A model generated the notes under the pieces. The model was not told the origin of the DNA and did no database searches. It saw nothing but the letters and a program-made list of their open reading frames with translations. Position numbers and translations under genes: made by a program. Positions 6,575 through 13,730 of a stretch of DNA of 20,537 nt are shown here, piece after piece; position 1 is the first letter of the stretch; each line of letters begins with the position of its first letter. Source of the DNA: JBLHKW01 sp047618565 (GTDB lineage: Bacteria > Planctomycetota > UBA1135 > GCA-002686595); assembly GCA_047618565.1 (NCBI GenBank), contig JBLHKW010000097.1, positions 1-20,537 on the forward strand, given 5' to 3'.

Positions 6575-7135
6575 ATGGCCTGGATCGATATCATTAAGGA
6601 GGGGAGCGCGGAGGCCGGGCCCCTGGCCGACCTGCATGCGCGCAGCGTCGATCCGGTCAGCGGCCGGGTCGATGACATCCTGCGGGTTCACTCACTGCAT
6701 CCGGAGGGGTGGAGTGCCCACCTGGCCCTCTACGGGGCGGTCATGGGGGGCACCCCGGGGCTCCGGAAGGTCGAGCGCGAGCTGATCGCTCTGGTCGTCA
6801 GCCGCCAGAATGGGTGCCACTATTGAACGGCCCACCACCGGCGCGGTCTGCGTCGATTGCTGAAGGACGACGGCCTACTGGGGCGCGTGGAGGCCGATTT
6901 CGAGCAGGCGGGCCTCGATCCGCGCCGGCTGGCCATGCTGCGTTACGCGACCAAGCTCACCCGCACCCCGGCCGCGATGGAGCGCGAGGACGTGGCTGCG
7001 CTGCGCGCTGTCGGTTTCGAGGACTCCGACGTGTTGGCGATCTGCGAGGTCACCGCCTACTACGCCTACGTCAACCGCATCGCCGACGGGCTCGGGGTCA
7101 CCCTCGAGCCCTGGAATGAGGAAACGACCCGATGA
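6575..7135 (+). CDS. AhpD-like peroxidase-related selenoprotein (CxxU), UGA read through as Sec84
   Basis: An in-frame TGA at 6824-6826 joins two halves that together make a complete 186-residue protein of the carboxymuconolactone decarboxylase/AhpD family, close to the uncharacterized peroxidase-related enzymes. Family landmarks are MAWIDII and LADLHARS at the N terminus, DDILRVHSLHPEGWSAHLALY (33-53), the redox motif, ALRAVGFEDSDVLAICEVTAYYAYVNRIADGLGVT at the C terminus. The motif NGCHY-stop-TAHH corresponds to the family's NGCxYCxxHH, so the stop replaces the second Cys: Cys81, Sec84, His88. A bacterial SECIS hairpin follows at the right distance. The protein should reduce peroxides or disulfides in the cytoplasm by a thiol/selenol pair. 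The DUF423 gene overlaps by ATGA. The alternative is a nonsense mutation, but the SECIS and the intact downstream half argue against it. Confidence 0.88.
6827..6855 (+). promoter_or_regulatory. Bacterial SECIS element downstream of the Sec UGA
   Basis: Eighteen nucleotides after the UGA lies the loop GGUCU (6845-6849), closed by a 6-bp stem CGGCGC/GCGUCG (6839-6844 with 6850-6855, one G-U pair). From memory, E. coli fdhF has the same GGUCU loop at the same 18-nt distance from its Sec UGA. SelB would bind here to deliver Sec-tRNA. Confidence 0.8.
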
Positions 7136-7500
7136 AAGCTGACTGGATCGCCGCGGGGGCCGTCTGGGGCTTCCTGGGAGTGCTGCTGGGCGCGTTCGGA
7201 GCCCACGGCCTGGAGTTGAGCCCGGAGGCCGAGGAGTGGTGGAAGACCGCCACCCTCTACCACCTCATCCACGCGCCGCTGCTCGTGGTCGGAGGTCTGC
7301 TCAGGAATGACGGCCGCCTGGGCAAGGCTCCACTGGCCTTCATCCTGGGGGGCTCGTTCATCTTCAGCGGCACGCTCTACGCGATGGCGCTAGGGGCCCC
7401 GCGTTTCCTCGGTGCGATCACCCCGATCGGTGGGCTCGGCCTGCTCCTGGGTTGGGCCGGAATCGCTCTGGCCAGTGCGCGCAGGGCCGCGCGCCCCTGA
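7132..7500 (+). CDS. DUF423 family membrane protein
   Basis: This 122-residue integral membrane protein has about four hydrophobic segments (roughly 5-27, 44-60, 66-88, 92-115). It begins with the DUF423 hallmark GAxxGFLGVLLGAFGAHGLE, and the family's TATLYHLIHA and SGTLYAMALG motifs follow (related to E. coli YgdD). Function of the family is unknown. Its ATG overlaps the selenoprotein stop as ATGA, so translation is probably coupled and the pair co-transcribed. It is convergent with the CRTAC1 gene that ends at 7525. Confidence 0.88.
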   Translation: MKADWIAAGAVWGFLGVLLGAFGAHGLELSPEAEEWWKTATLYHLIHAPLLVVGGLLRNDGRLGKAPLAFILGGSFIFSGTLYAMALGAPRFLGAITPIGGLGLLLGWAGIALASARRAARP

Positions 7501-7524
7501 CCCGAGCCGTCCGGCGGCGGGAAC

Positions 7525-9228
7525 TCAGTCGTCCGTCGGTCCGTCTTCGCGACGGATCTCGAGCACCCGGTCGACACCGCTGACCGGGTAGCTGGCCTGC
7601 AGGCCGTCGACCCAGCGCACCGCGAGTGAGCCCACGGCGGTGTGCGATCCCAGGCCGAAATGGACCCGCGCGTCGCTGGCGGCGCAGTAGCTGTAGGCCG
7701 TCCGCACGTCGCGCCGGAGCGTGCGCCCGTCGAGTTCGATCGTCACGCTGGCTCCGAGAGCGTCACGCCCGTGCTCGTCGAGGACGCGCACCATCAGCCA
7801 GTGCCCGGGGTCGCTTACCGTGTTGAGGAGCAGGTAGGGGGCTCCGTCACGGTTCACCACGACCACATCGATGCTGCCGTCGTTGTCGAGGTCGCCAAAG
7901 GCTGCACCACGGCTGGTGTGGACGAGCAGCTCCGCCGTGCCACCGCGCCGGGCCACCTCTTCGAAACGGCCGCCGAGGATGCCACGGTAGAGCAGGTTGG
8001 GTTCGGCGAAGGGGTCGGCCGACCCGTGGCCGTCGACGTCGGTGACCACCCGTCCGTTGGCCTGGTAGAGGTCCAGGACGCCATCGTTGTCGAAGTCCGC
8101 CCAGCCCGTGCCAAAGCGCGTGAACGCGCGCCCGATCAGGCCCAGTCCGGACACGGCGGTGGCGTCCTCGAAGTGGGTGCCACGATTGATGAAGAGTGAG
8201 TCGGATTCGCGGCGCAGGTTGCTGACCAGGAGGTCCAGATCCCCGTCGTCGTCGATGTCTCCCGCGGCCACGCCCATGCCCGCCTTCGCGACTCCGTTGT
8301 TGTCGAGAGCGCACCCGAGCGTCAGCCCGCGGTCCTCGAACTGGCCCTCTCCGAGGTTCACCCACAGCTGGTCCGGGCGACCGTCATTGGCCACGAAGAA
8401 ATCCTCCAGGCCGTCGCCGGTGAAGTCGCCGCAGGCCAGGCCCAGGCCCGTGCCGAAGCCCGCGGAGAGTCCGGCGGCCTCGGTCACATCCTCGAACGTG
8501 CCATCGCCCTCGTTGCGGTACAGCACATCCACCGACGGTGCGTTGTACACCCCCGGCGCGCAGTAGTCGCGCTGGCCCGCGCTGTTGGAGCACTCGCGCT
8601 CCATCGCCACGGACCATGCCAGGTAGTTAGCCACGTACAGGTCGAGGTCTCCGTCGTGGTCGAAGTCCACGAAGGCGGCGCTGCTTCCAAACCCCTGATC
8701 GCCGACGCCCGCGACATCGGTGACGTCGGTGAAGGTGCCTTCGCCGGAGCCCTTCAGGAGCGCGTTGCGCCCGAGGTTAGTGACGTAGATGTCGGTGAAT
8801 CCGTCGTTGTCGAAGTCGCCCGTGGCAGCGCCCATTCCGTAGCCGCGGTCGTCGGCGCCACTGTCCGCCGTACAGTTTTCGAAGGTGCCTTCGCCGAGGT
8901 TTCGATAGAGCTGGTTGCCCGGGCGCTCGGTGTTCTCGGCCTCGACCCGTCCGCTCTGTACCAGATAGATGTCGAGGTCGCCGTCGCCGTCCATGTCGAG
9001 CAGGGCCACGCCGCCCGCGACGATCTCGGGCGGGTAGAACTCCTTCCCGTGCCCGGACTCGTGTACGAAATCAATGCCCCTTGCCGCGGCCATGTCCTGG
9101 AACCACGGTCCCTGGGCACCGTTCTCTGGCGCTGGATTCGGCCTCTCACACGCGGTCAGGAGTAGCGCGCAAAACGCCAGTATTCGGGCGTCTTGCGCCA
9201 CATTGGTCCGATTTGTCGAAAGTGTCAT
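7525..9228 (-). CDS. CRTAC1-type lipoprotein: FG-GAP/VCBS repeats plus ASPIC/UnbV domain
   Basis: This is a 567-residue predicted lipoprotein. A hydrophobic segment ends in the lipobox LLTAC (Cys27). The body carries seven FG-GAP-type calcium-binding loops of the form DxDxDGxxD, for example LLDMDGDGDLDIYLV, GDFDNDGFTDIYVT and VDFDHDGDLDLYVA, consistent with a seven-bladed beta-propeller. The C-terminal part (about 470-560) is an ASPIC/UnbV domain (HWLMVRV, GASVTIELDGR, VHFGLG, LAVRWVDGLQ). Cys residues in the YCAPGVY and SYCAAS segments could form disulfides. Such proteins are extracytoplasmic and are thought to mediate binding; no enzymatic role is established. The start overlaps the stop of the TPR lipoprotein gene as ATGA, so the two proteins are likely made together. 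A second family member begins at the window's far end. Confidence 0.85.
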   Translation of the reverse strand: MTLSTNRTNVAQDARILAFCALLLTACERPNPAPENGAQGPWFQDMAAARGIDFVHESGHGKEFYPPEIVAGGVALLDMDGDGDLDIYLVQSGRVEAENTERPGNQLYRNLGEGTFENCTADSGADDRGYGMGAATGDFDNDGFTDIYVTNLGRNALLKGSGEGTFTDVTDVAGVGDQGFGSSAAFVDFDHDGDLDLYVANYLAWSVAMERECSNSAGQRDYCAPGVYNAPSVDVLYRNEGDGTFEDVTEAAGLSAGFGTGLGLACGDFTGDGLEDFFVANDGRPDQLWVNLGEGQFEDRGLTLGCALDNNGVAKAGMGVAAGDIDDDGDLDLLVSNLRRESDSLFINRGTHFEDATAVSGLGLIGRAFTRFGTGWADFDNDGVLDLYQANGRVVTDVDGHGSADPFAEPNLLYRGILGGRFEEVARRGGTAELLVHTSRGAAFGDLDNDGSIDVVVVNRDGAPYLLLNTVSDPGHWLMVRVLDEHGRDALGASVTIELDGRTLRRDVRTAYSYCAASDARVHFGLGSHTAVGSLAVRWVDGLQASYPVSGVDRVLEIRREDGPTDD

Positions 9229-10820
9229 TCGTGCTGTTTCTCGATGTCCAGGGCGCTCAGGACGCGCTCGTATGCGGCGTCGATTCCCTGGTCGTCGGGC
9301 GCGAGTTCCACGGCTCGTGCCAGCGCCACGCGCGCTCTCTCGAGCTGCCCCGTACTGCCGTGCGCCACGCCGATGAAGTACAGGGTGCGCGCCGAGTCAG
9401 GTTCGAGTACGTCGAGCCGATCGAGCACGCGCAGGGCTTCTTGCCAGCGGCCGGCGGCGCACAGGGAGCGCGCGCTGAGTCGGTGCCATTGGATCGAGTC
9501 ACGCCCGAGTTCGGCCGCGAGCAGGTAGGCGTCCGTCGCGGCGTCGGTCTGGTCCAGCGCAGTCAAGATGTCGCCGTGCATGCCGTGCGCGCTCGGATAG
9601 GACGGCGCCAGTTCCCGCGCTCGCTGGCTGCATTGCAAGGCCGCCAGGAGCAGGACCTGGTCCGCAGGGTCCCCGCCCAGTTTCGCCTGTTCCAGGTAAG
9701 CGCCCGCCAGGTGCAGGTGCACCATCTCGTGCAGGGGCTCGCGCTCCCGTGTCTCGAGTAGCAGCCCGATCGACTCATCGAGGGCTCCGTCCGCACGTAG
9801 GGCACGATGCAGGCTCAGCTGAACGAGCGTGTCATCGGGCTGCTGTTCGCGCAGGCGCTCGAGCAGGGCGATGGCTCGCTTGACCTCACCGCGCGCCAGT
9901 ACCTCTGTGGCTTCGAGGAAATCGGCGCGGTACCCGCGGCGGTGTCCGATGATCACCGCTTGCCACGGGTCGTTGCGGATCGGGTCCGCGCCCGCTCCGG
10001 TGGCGAGTACGCGCGCGGCGTCCTGCATGCGCCCCACCTGGCGGTAGGCGGTTCCGAGCAGGAAGCGCGCATTGTCGTCGCCGGGTATGCGCTCGGTGTG
10101 GGCTTCGAGCAGGTCCACGGCCGCGGCGCCGTCTCCCTGCTGCATCCGGACGCGTGCCAGTCCCACGACCGACGCCGCGTCATGGGGCGAGATGGCGAGC
10201 GCCGCGAGCATGCTCTCTTCAGCCCGTTCGAGGTCGCCCCGACCGAGCTGAAGCAATCCGAGCCGCCAGTGCGCAGGCGGGTAGCTGGCCTCGATCTCCA
10301 GGCAGCGCTCTAGGCCGCGTTCCGCCCGATCGGTCGCTCCCAGCTGGTCGTCGATCAGGGCCCGGAAGTACCACGTGCGCGCATCGTGCGGGTCCCGCAG
10401 GAGGCCCTGTTCGTAGCAAGAGCGCGCCGCCTCGAAGCGTCGGTGGGCGTGCAGCAGGATGCCGAGCCCGGTCCAGGCACTGGAGCGGTCGATGCTGCTC
10501 GCGAGCTCGTCAGCGGCGTTCCGGATGGCGTCGGCGGCGCGCTGGTCGAGGCCCTCGAGTTGATCCAGTTGCGGTGCGGCGGTCGCGCGGGTGGCTTCGA
10601 TGAGCGCCGAGTCCGTCCCTGCCTCGGTCGATCCCGTGCCGGGCGCCGCGCCGCCGCATCCAGCGAGGGATGCGGCCAGGAGCAGGCCGACGGCAAGCAT
10701 TCCACGCCTTGTGGCTGCTGGCTCGAGGGTGCGGCCGACCGCGTGGGCCGCATCGATCGAAGGTTGGATGATCATGGCGCGTCGGTTGGAGGTACCTGGC
10801 CAGGTACCGGGCGGCCCCAT
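9225..10820 (-). CDS. TPR-repeat lipoprotein, partner of the CRTAC1 protein
   Basis: This protein of up to 531 residues consists of a signal segment MLAVGLLLAASLAGC with lipobox Cys55, then an alpha-solenoid of TPR units (about 100-525) such as AWTGLGILLHAHRRFEAARSCYEQGLLRDP and ARTLYFIGVAHGSTGQLERARVALARAVELAPDD. It should sit on the membrane as a protein-protein scaffold. Three starts are possible: 10820 (a GAGG site 6 nt upstream), 10775, and 10700 (AAGG 6 nt upstream, directly before the signal core). The first gives an unusually long n-region; I list the longest. A perfect 18-bp palindrome lies within the first codons of the long form or upstream of the shorter ones. It overlaps the downstream CRTAC1 gene by 4 bp and the pairing suggests one export-side complex. 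Confidence 0.78.
   Translation of the reverse strand: MGPPGTWPGTSNRRAMIIQPSIDAAHAVGRTLEPAATRRGMLAVGLLLAASLAGCGGAAPGTGSTEAGTDSALIEATRATAAPQLDQLEGLDQRAADAIRNAADELASSIDRSSAWTGLGILLHAHRRFEAARSCYEQGLLRDPHDARTWYFRALIDDQLGATDRAERGLERCLEIEASYPPAHWRLGLLQLGRGDLERAEESMLAALAISPHDAASVVGLARVRMQQGDGAAAVDLLEAHTERIPGDDNARFLLGTAYRQVGRMQDAARVLATGAGADPIRNDPWQAVIIGHRRGYRADFLEATEVLARGEVKRAIALLERLREQQPDDTLVQLSLHRALRADGALDESIGLLLETREREPLHEMVHLHLAGAYLEQAKLGGDPADQVLLLAALQCSQRARELAPSYPSAHGMHGDILTALDQTDAATDAYLLAAELGRDSIQWHRLSARSLCAAGRWQEALRVLDRLDVLEPDSARTLYFIGVAHGSTGQLERARVALARAVELAPDDQGIDAAYERVLSALDIEKQHE
10791..10808. promoter_or_regulatory. Perfect 18-bp palindrome, candidate operator
   Basis: GGTACCTGGCCAGGTACC is fully self-complementary. 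It lies 16 bp upstream of the alternative TPR start at 10775. It also contains two GTAC cores, as in the phased array near 6200, though this may be coincidence. Confidence 0.45.
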
Positions 10821-10863
10821 GATAGACCTCGCCCGGGAAGCTGTGAAGGCGCGTGCCTGCGCG

Positions 10864-11778
10864 TCAGGCCGGCCGCGTGTCGATGGCGTCGAGGGCCGGT
10901 CGTGCGTTCGTCGTGATGAAGCTCGTGTAGGCTTCGATCAAGCGCCGTGTCACTGGCCCCGGCGAGCCACCGGCCACGGGCTGACCGCCGATCCGAACCA
11001 CCGGCACGACGCCCTTGATCGAGCTCGTGAGGAAGGCCTCATCCAGGGTGGCCAGGTCGGCGGTGAACATGTCGTGCTCCACGAACCCGATACGCGCATC
11101 GGCCGCAAGGCGCGCCACGATGCCGGCCGTCACTCCCTCGAGCACGCCGTCCCGCGCCGTGTGGACCGTCTGCCCGCGCACCCCAAAGAAGCTGCTCATC
11201 GTGCACTCGAGCAGGCGCTCGGATGTGTCGACCAGGAGCCGCTCGTAGGCATCCGGGCCGCCCAGGGGGAAGGGCCGGCGCTTGACCACGAACGAGGCGT
11301 GCTTGATGAGCGGGTCATCGCGTTCGAGCTCTCGCAGGAGCTGGACACCGACCCCGTCCTGGTAGTCCGATGCGCGCGGGAGGGTCAGGGGCGCGATCCC
11401 GAAGATGAGGCGCGTGGGACCGTTGGGACCCTCGGTCGCCTCGGCAAGCACGTCGAAACGCACCCGGCTGTCGCCTTCCGCGACCTCCTCCAGAACTCTG
11501 CCGAGGCACGTGCACAGGGTCTGGCGGTCCAGCTGATAGGACCAGCCGAGCCGTACCAGCGAGCGCTCGGCGCGCTGCAGGTGTTCGGGCAGCGCGACCA
11601 GGCGCGTGCTGTCGAGCGTTCGCAGGCCCTCGTAAATCCCCAGCGGAAGCTCATCGAAGGCGTCATTCAGTTCCATGATCCCGGCCGGGGCAGCCAGAGG
11701 CAGCGGTCCGTCGGGCGTGGCACTGAAGAGCCTGAATCGCCTTGAGGGGTGCGTGGCAGCCGAATCGGAAGACTTCAT
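10864..11778 (-). CDS. Fold-type IV PLP aminotransferase (BCAT/PabC/DAAT superfamily)
   Basis: This 304-residue class IV aminotransferase or lyase has the PLP-binding Lys159 in PLIKHASF, Glu191 in ERLLECTMSSFFGV (binds the pyridine nitrogen), the phosphate-binding VLEGVTAGIV (212-221) and the FLTSSIKGVVPV segment (249-260). The N terminus has IYEGLRTL, the family's FETLR-like motif. Members include branched-chain aminotransferase, D-amino-acid aminotransferase and 4-amino-4-deoxychorismate lyase; the sequence does not settle which. No neighbour belongs to folate or branched-chain pathways. It is encoded on the same strand just before the TPR gene and divergent from the phosphatase-like lipoprotein. 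No clear ribosome site is present at 11778. Confidence 0.82.
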   Translation of the reverse strand: MKSSDSAATHPSRRFRLFSATPDGPLPLAAPAGIMELNDAFDELPLGIYEGLRTLDSTRLVALPEHLQRAERSLVRLGWSYQLDRQTLCTCLGRVLEEVAEGDSRVRFDVLAEATEGPNGPTRLIFGIAPLTLPRASDYQDGVGVQLLRELERDDPLIKHASFVVKRRPFPLGGPDAYERLLVDTSERLLECTMSSFFGVRGQTVHTARDGVLEGVTAGIVARLAADARIGFVEHDMFTADLATLDEAFLTSSIKGVVPVVRIGGQPVAGGSPGPVTRRLIEAYTSFITTNARPALDAIDTRPA

Positions 11779-11811
11779 GGAATTTGAGAGGTGTGGCGCA
11801 TTGCTACGCCC

Positions 11812-11839
11812 TTGCCTCCTAATGAGGTTTCCTTATTAT
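11812..11839 (+). promoter_or_regulatory. Sigma70-like promoter for the phosphatase-like lipoprotein
   Basis: TTGCCT (11812-11817) and TATTAT (11834-11839) are 16 bp apart, inside the short AT-richer divergent region. A leader of about 26 nt with GGGAAG would precede the ATG at 11872. Confidence 0.45.
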
Positions 11840-11871
11840 CTGCGCCCACACTTCCCGATGGGAAGCTCGAA

Positions 11872-12450
11872 ATGATGTCTCTCACCTTCAACGCCAAGGC
11901 CAGCAGCCTGTTACTGATCGGCCTGCTCGCAGCCTGCGGTGGTCCGGCGAAGCGCAGTGATACGCCCGCCTCGTTCCGCCTTCAGAGTTCCGAGCTCGGG
12001 GACATGCGCAACGTCTCTGCCATCGACGGGTTCTGGATCGGTGGGTTGCCGACCGTCGAGGACCTGGATCTGGCCGGTCGGCGTGGCATCGTGCGCGTCA
12101 TCGACCTGCGCGTTCCGGGTGAGGTGCTCGACTACGACCTGCGTGCCGAGTGCGCTCGGCTGGGCCTCGGGTGCGTCTCGATCAACCTGCGGGCGGCGGA
12201 TGACCTGCCGGACTCCGCAGTGGACGTCGTGCTCCAGGGCCTGTCGGATCCGGAGCGCCACACGTTGATGTTCAGCGGTGATGGCTCGCGCTGTGCGATG
12301 TTCTTTGCGATCCATCGTGTCGTGCAGGCCGGGCTCGACCTGGAGGAGGGGCTCTACGAGGCACGTTGTGCGGGCATGCAGCCGGGCGGGCCCGAAGACT
12401 TTGTGCGTTCGCAGGTCACTCGACTGGGCGGCGCGGGCACGCTCAACTGA
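11872..12450 (+). CDS. Lipoprotein with DUF442/dual-specificity-phosphatase-like fold, catalytic Cys absent
   Basis: This is a 192-residue protein. MMSLTFNAKASSLLLIGLLAAC is a lipoprotein signal with lipobox Cys22. The mature part resembles DUF442/tyrosine-phosphatase-like proteins: FWIGGLPTVEDLDLAGRRGIVRVIDLR (54-80) matches their YxSGQPTxEDLxxLKxxGxxxVIxLR pattern, and HTLMFSGDGSRCAMFFAIHRV (130-150) lies where HCxxGxxR is expected. Here the catalytic Cys is Ser135, while the Gly138 and Arg140 of the P-loop remain. This suggests a pseudophosphatase or a binding protein. The open frame runs back to 11791, but ATG 11872 (ATGATG) gives a clean signal peptide. It is convergent with bioA, with only a 14-bp gap. 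Confidence 0.65.
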   Translation: MMSLTFNAKASSLLLIGLLAACGGPAKRSDTPASFRLQSSELGDMRNVSAIDGFWIGGLPTVEDLDLAGRRGIVRVIDLRVPGEVLDYDLRAECARLGLGCVSINLRAADDLPDSAVDVVLQGLSDPERHTLMFSGDGSRCAMFFAIHRVVQAGLDLEEGLYEARCAGMQPGGPEDFVRSQVTRLGGAGTLN

Positions 12451-12464
12451 CGCGCGCGCGCTCC

Positions 12465-13730
12465 TCAGTCGTCCACCAGTTCGATCATGACCTGGGCGAT
12501 CTGGTCGCACTCCTCATCCGTTGTGCAGGCGGGCGGCATGGCGTACATCACGTTGCCCAGGGGGCGCAGTAGCACGCCGCGTTCGATGGCCCGGCGTCGC
12601 AACGTATAGGGGTCACCCTGCAGGTAACCGCTGGCGTTGGTCTTGATATCGAAGGCGACCACGCCGCCCAGGACGCGCATGTTCGTGACCCGTGGATGCT
12701 CTACAAGCGGTTGCAGGGCTGCGTGGATGCGTTTTCCGATCGCGGTCAGCCGGGCCGGTACGTCGTCGCGGATCGTGATGCGCAGGGATGCGTTGGCCAC
12801 GGCGCAGCCGATGGGATGCGCCGTATTCGTGTGACCGTGGAAGAACGCGCGCGAACGGTCATCGGAGAGGAAACTCGCGAACATGTCCTCGCGCGCCATG
12901 GTCACCGCTAGCGGGAACATGCCCGAAGTAAGCCCCTTGGCGAGGCACATGAGATCCGGAGAGATGCCGGCCTGGTCGCATGCGAACAAGGTGCCCGTTC
13001 GACCGAACCCCGTCAGTACCTCGTCTGCGATGAGGGGCAGACCGTGCGCATCACACGCCGCGCGTGCGGCCCTCAGGAATTCGGGCGAATGCATGCGCAT
13101 GCCGGCGGCCCCCTGCAGTAGCGGCTCGAGGATGACGCCACATGCGCGCTCGCCCAGTTCTGCGAGCGCTGCTTCGAGCGCGCTCGCCTCGGGTGCCACG
13201 CGCCGCACTTCGAACATCATGGACTGGAAAGGCAGGAAGAACGGGTCCGGGTCGCCCGCTGCCATCGCTCCGAACGTGTCGCCGTGGTAGCCCCCGGTGA
13301 GGCTCACGAAGACCATCCGTTCCGGCTGACCCTCCTGGACCCAGCGTTGACGCACCATCTTGAGCGCAACCTCGACGCTCGTCGAACCGTTGTCCGAGAA
13401 GAAGACGCGCGAGAGGCCTGCTGGCGTCATGTCGACCAGCCGCTCGGCGAGCTCGACCGCGGGCTCGTGGGTGGTGCCTGCGAACAGGGTGTGGTCCAGC
13501 TGACTCGCCTGGGATTCCGCGGCCGCGCGCAGCTCGGGGTGTCCGTGCCCGTGCAGGCAGGTCCACCAGGAGGAGACCGCGTCGATGAGCTCCGTGCCAT
13601 CGGCCAGGGTCAGGCGGCTACCCGAGGCCGCAGCGATGGCGAGCGGCTCCGGTTCGCTGCCATGCTGGGTGAACGGATGCCAGACGTGCGCACGGTCGCG
13701 CTCCACGAGTGAACGTTGCAGGGTGGTCAT
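12465..13730 (-). CDS. bioA: Adenosylmethionine-8-amino-7-oxononanoate aminotransferase (BioA)
   Basis: This 421-residue fold-type I PLP enzyme converts 8-amino-7-oxononanoate (KAPA) to 7,8-diaminopelargonate (DAPA) using S-adenosylmethionine as amino donor. Diagnostic features are HVWHPFTQ (15-22), SSWWTCLHGHGHP (53-65), FFSDNGSTSVEVALKM (110-125), GGYHGDT (146-152), DEVLTGFGRTG with Asp236, and the PLP Lys265 in CLAKGLTSG. The length is typical of the family. Its start overlaps the stop of the BioF-BioD fusion gene as ATGA, so translation is coupled, and it is the last gene of the operon. The biotin synthase gene bioB and the pimeloyl-making genes are not in the window. Confidence 0.95.
   Translation of the reverse strand: MTTLQRSLVERDRAHVWHPFTQHGSEPEPLAIAAASGSRLTLADGTELIDAVSSWWTCLHGHGHPELRAAAESQASQLDHTLFAGTTHEPAVELAERLVDMTPAGLSRVFFSDNGSTSVEVALKMVRQRWVQEGQPERMVFVSLTGGYHGDTFGAMAAGDPDPFFLPFQSMMFEVRRVAPEASALEAALAELGERACGVILEPLLQGAAGMRMHSPEFLRAARAACDAHGLPLIADEVLTGFGRTGTLFACDQAGISPDLMCLAKGLTSGMFPLAVTMAREDMFASFLSDDRSRAFFHGHTNTAHPIGCAVANASLRITIRDDVPARLTAIGKRIHAALQPLVEHPRVTNMRVLGGVVAFDIKTNASGYLQGDPYTLRRRAIERGVLLRPLGNVMYAMPPACTTDEECDQIAQVMIELVDD

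Noticed and set aside
6597..6604. AAGGAGGGG inside the selenoprotein as a ribosome site for an internal start.
   Set aside because: No start codon lies at a suitable distance and the family N terminus begins at 6575.
6824..6826. TGA inside the AhpD-like gene as a nonsense mutation or two separate genes.
   Set aside because: The stop sits exactly at the redox Cys, the frame continues with conserved family sequence, and a SECIS-like hairpin follows at the right distance.
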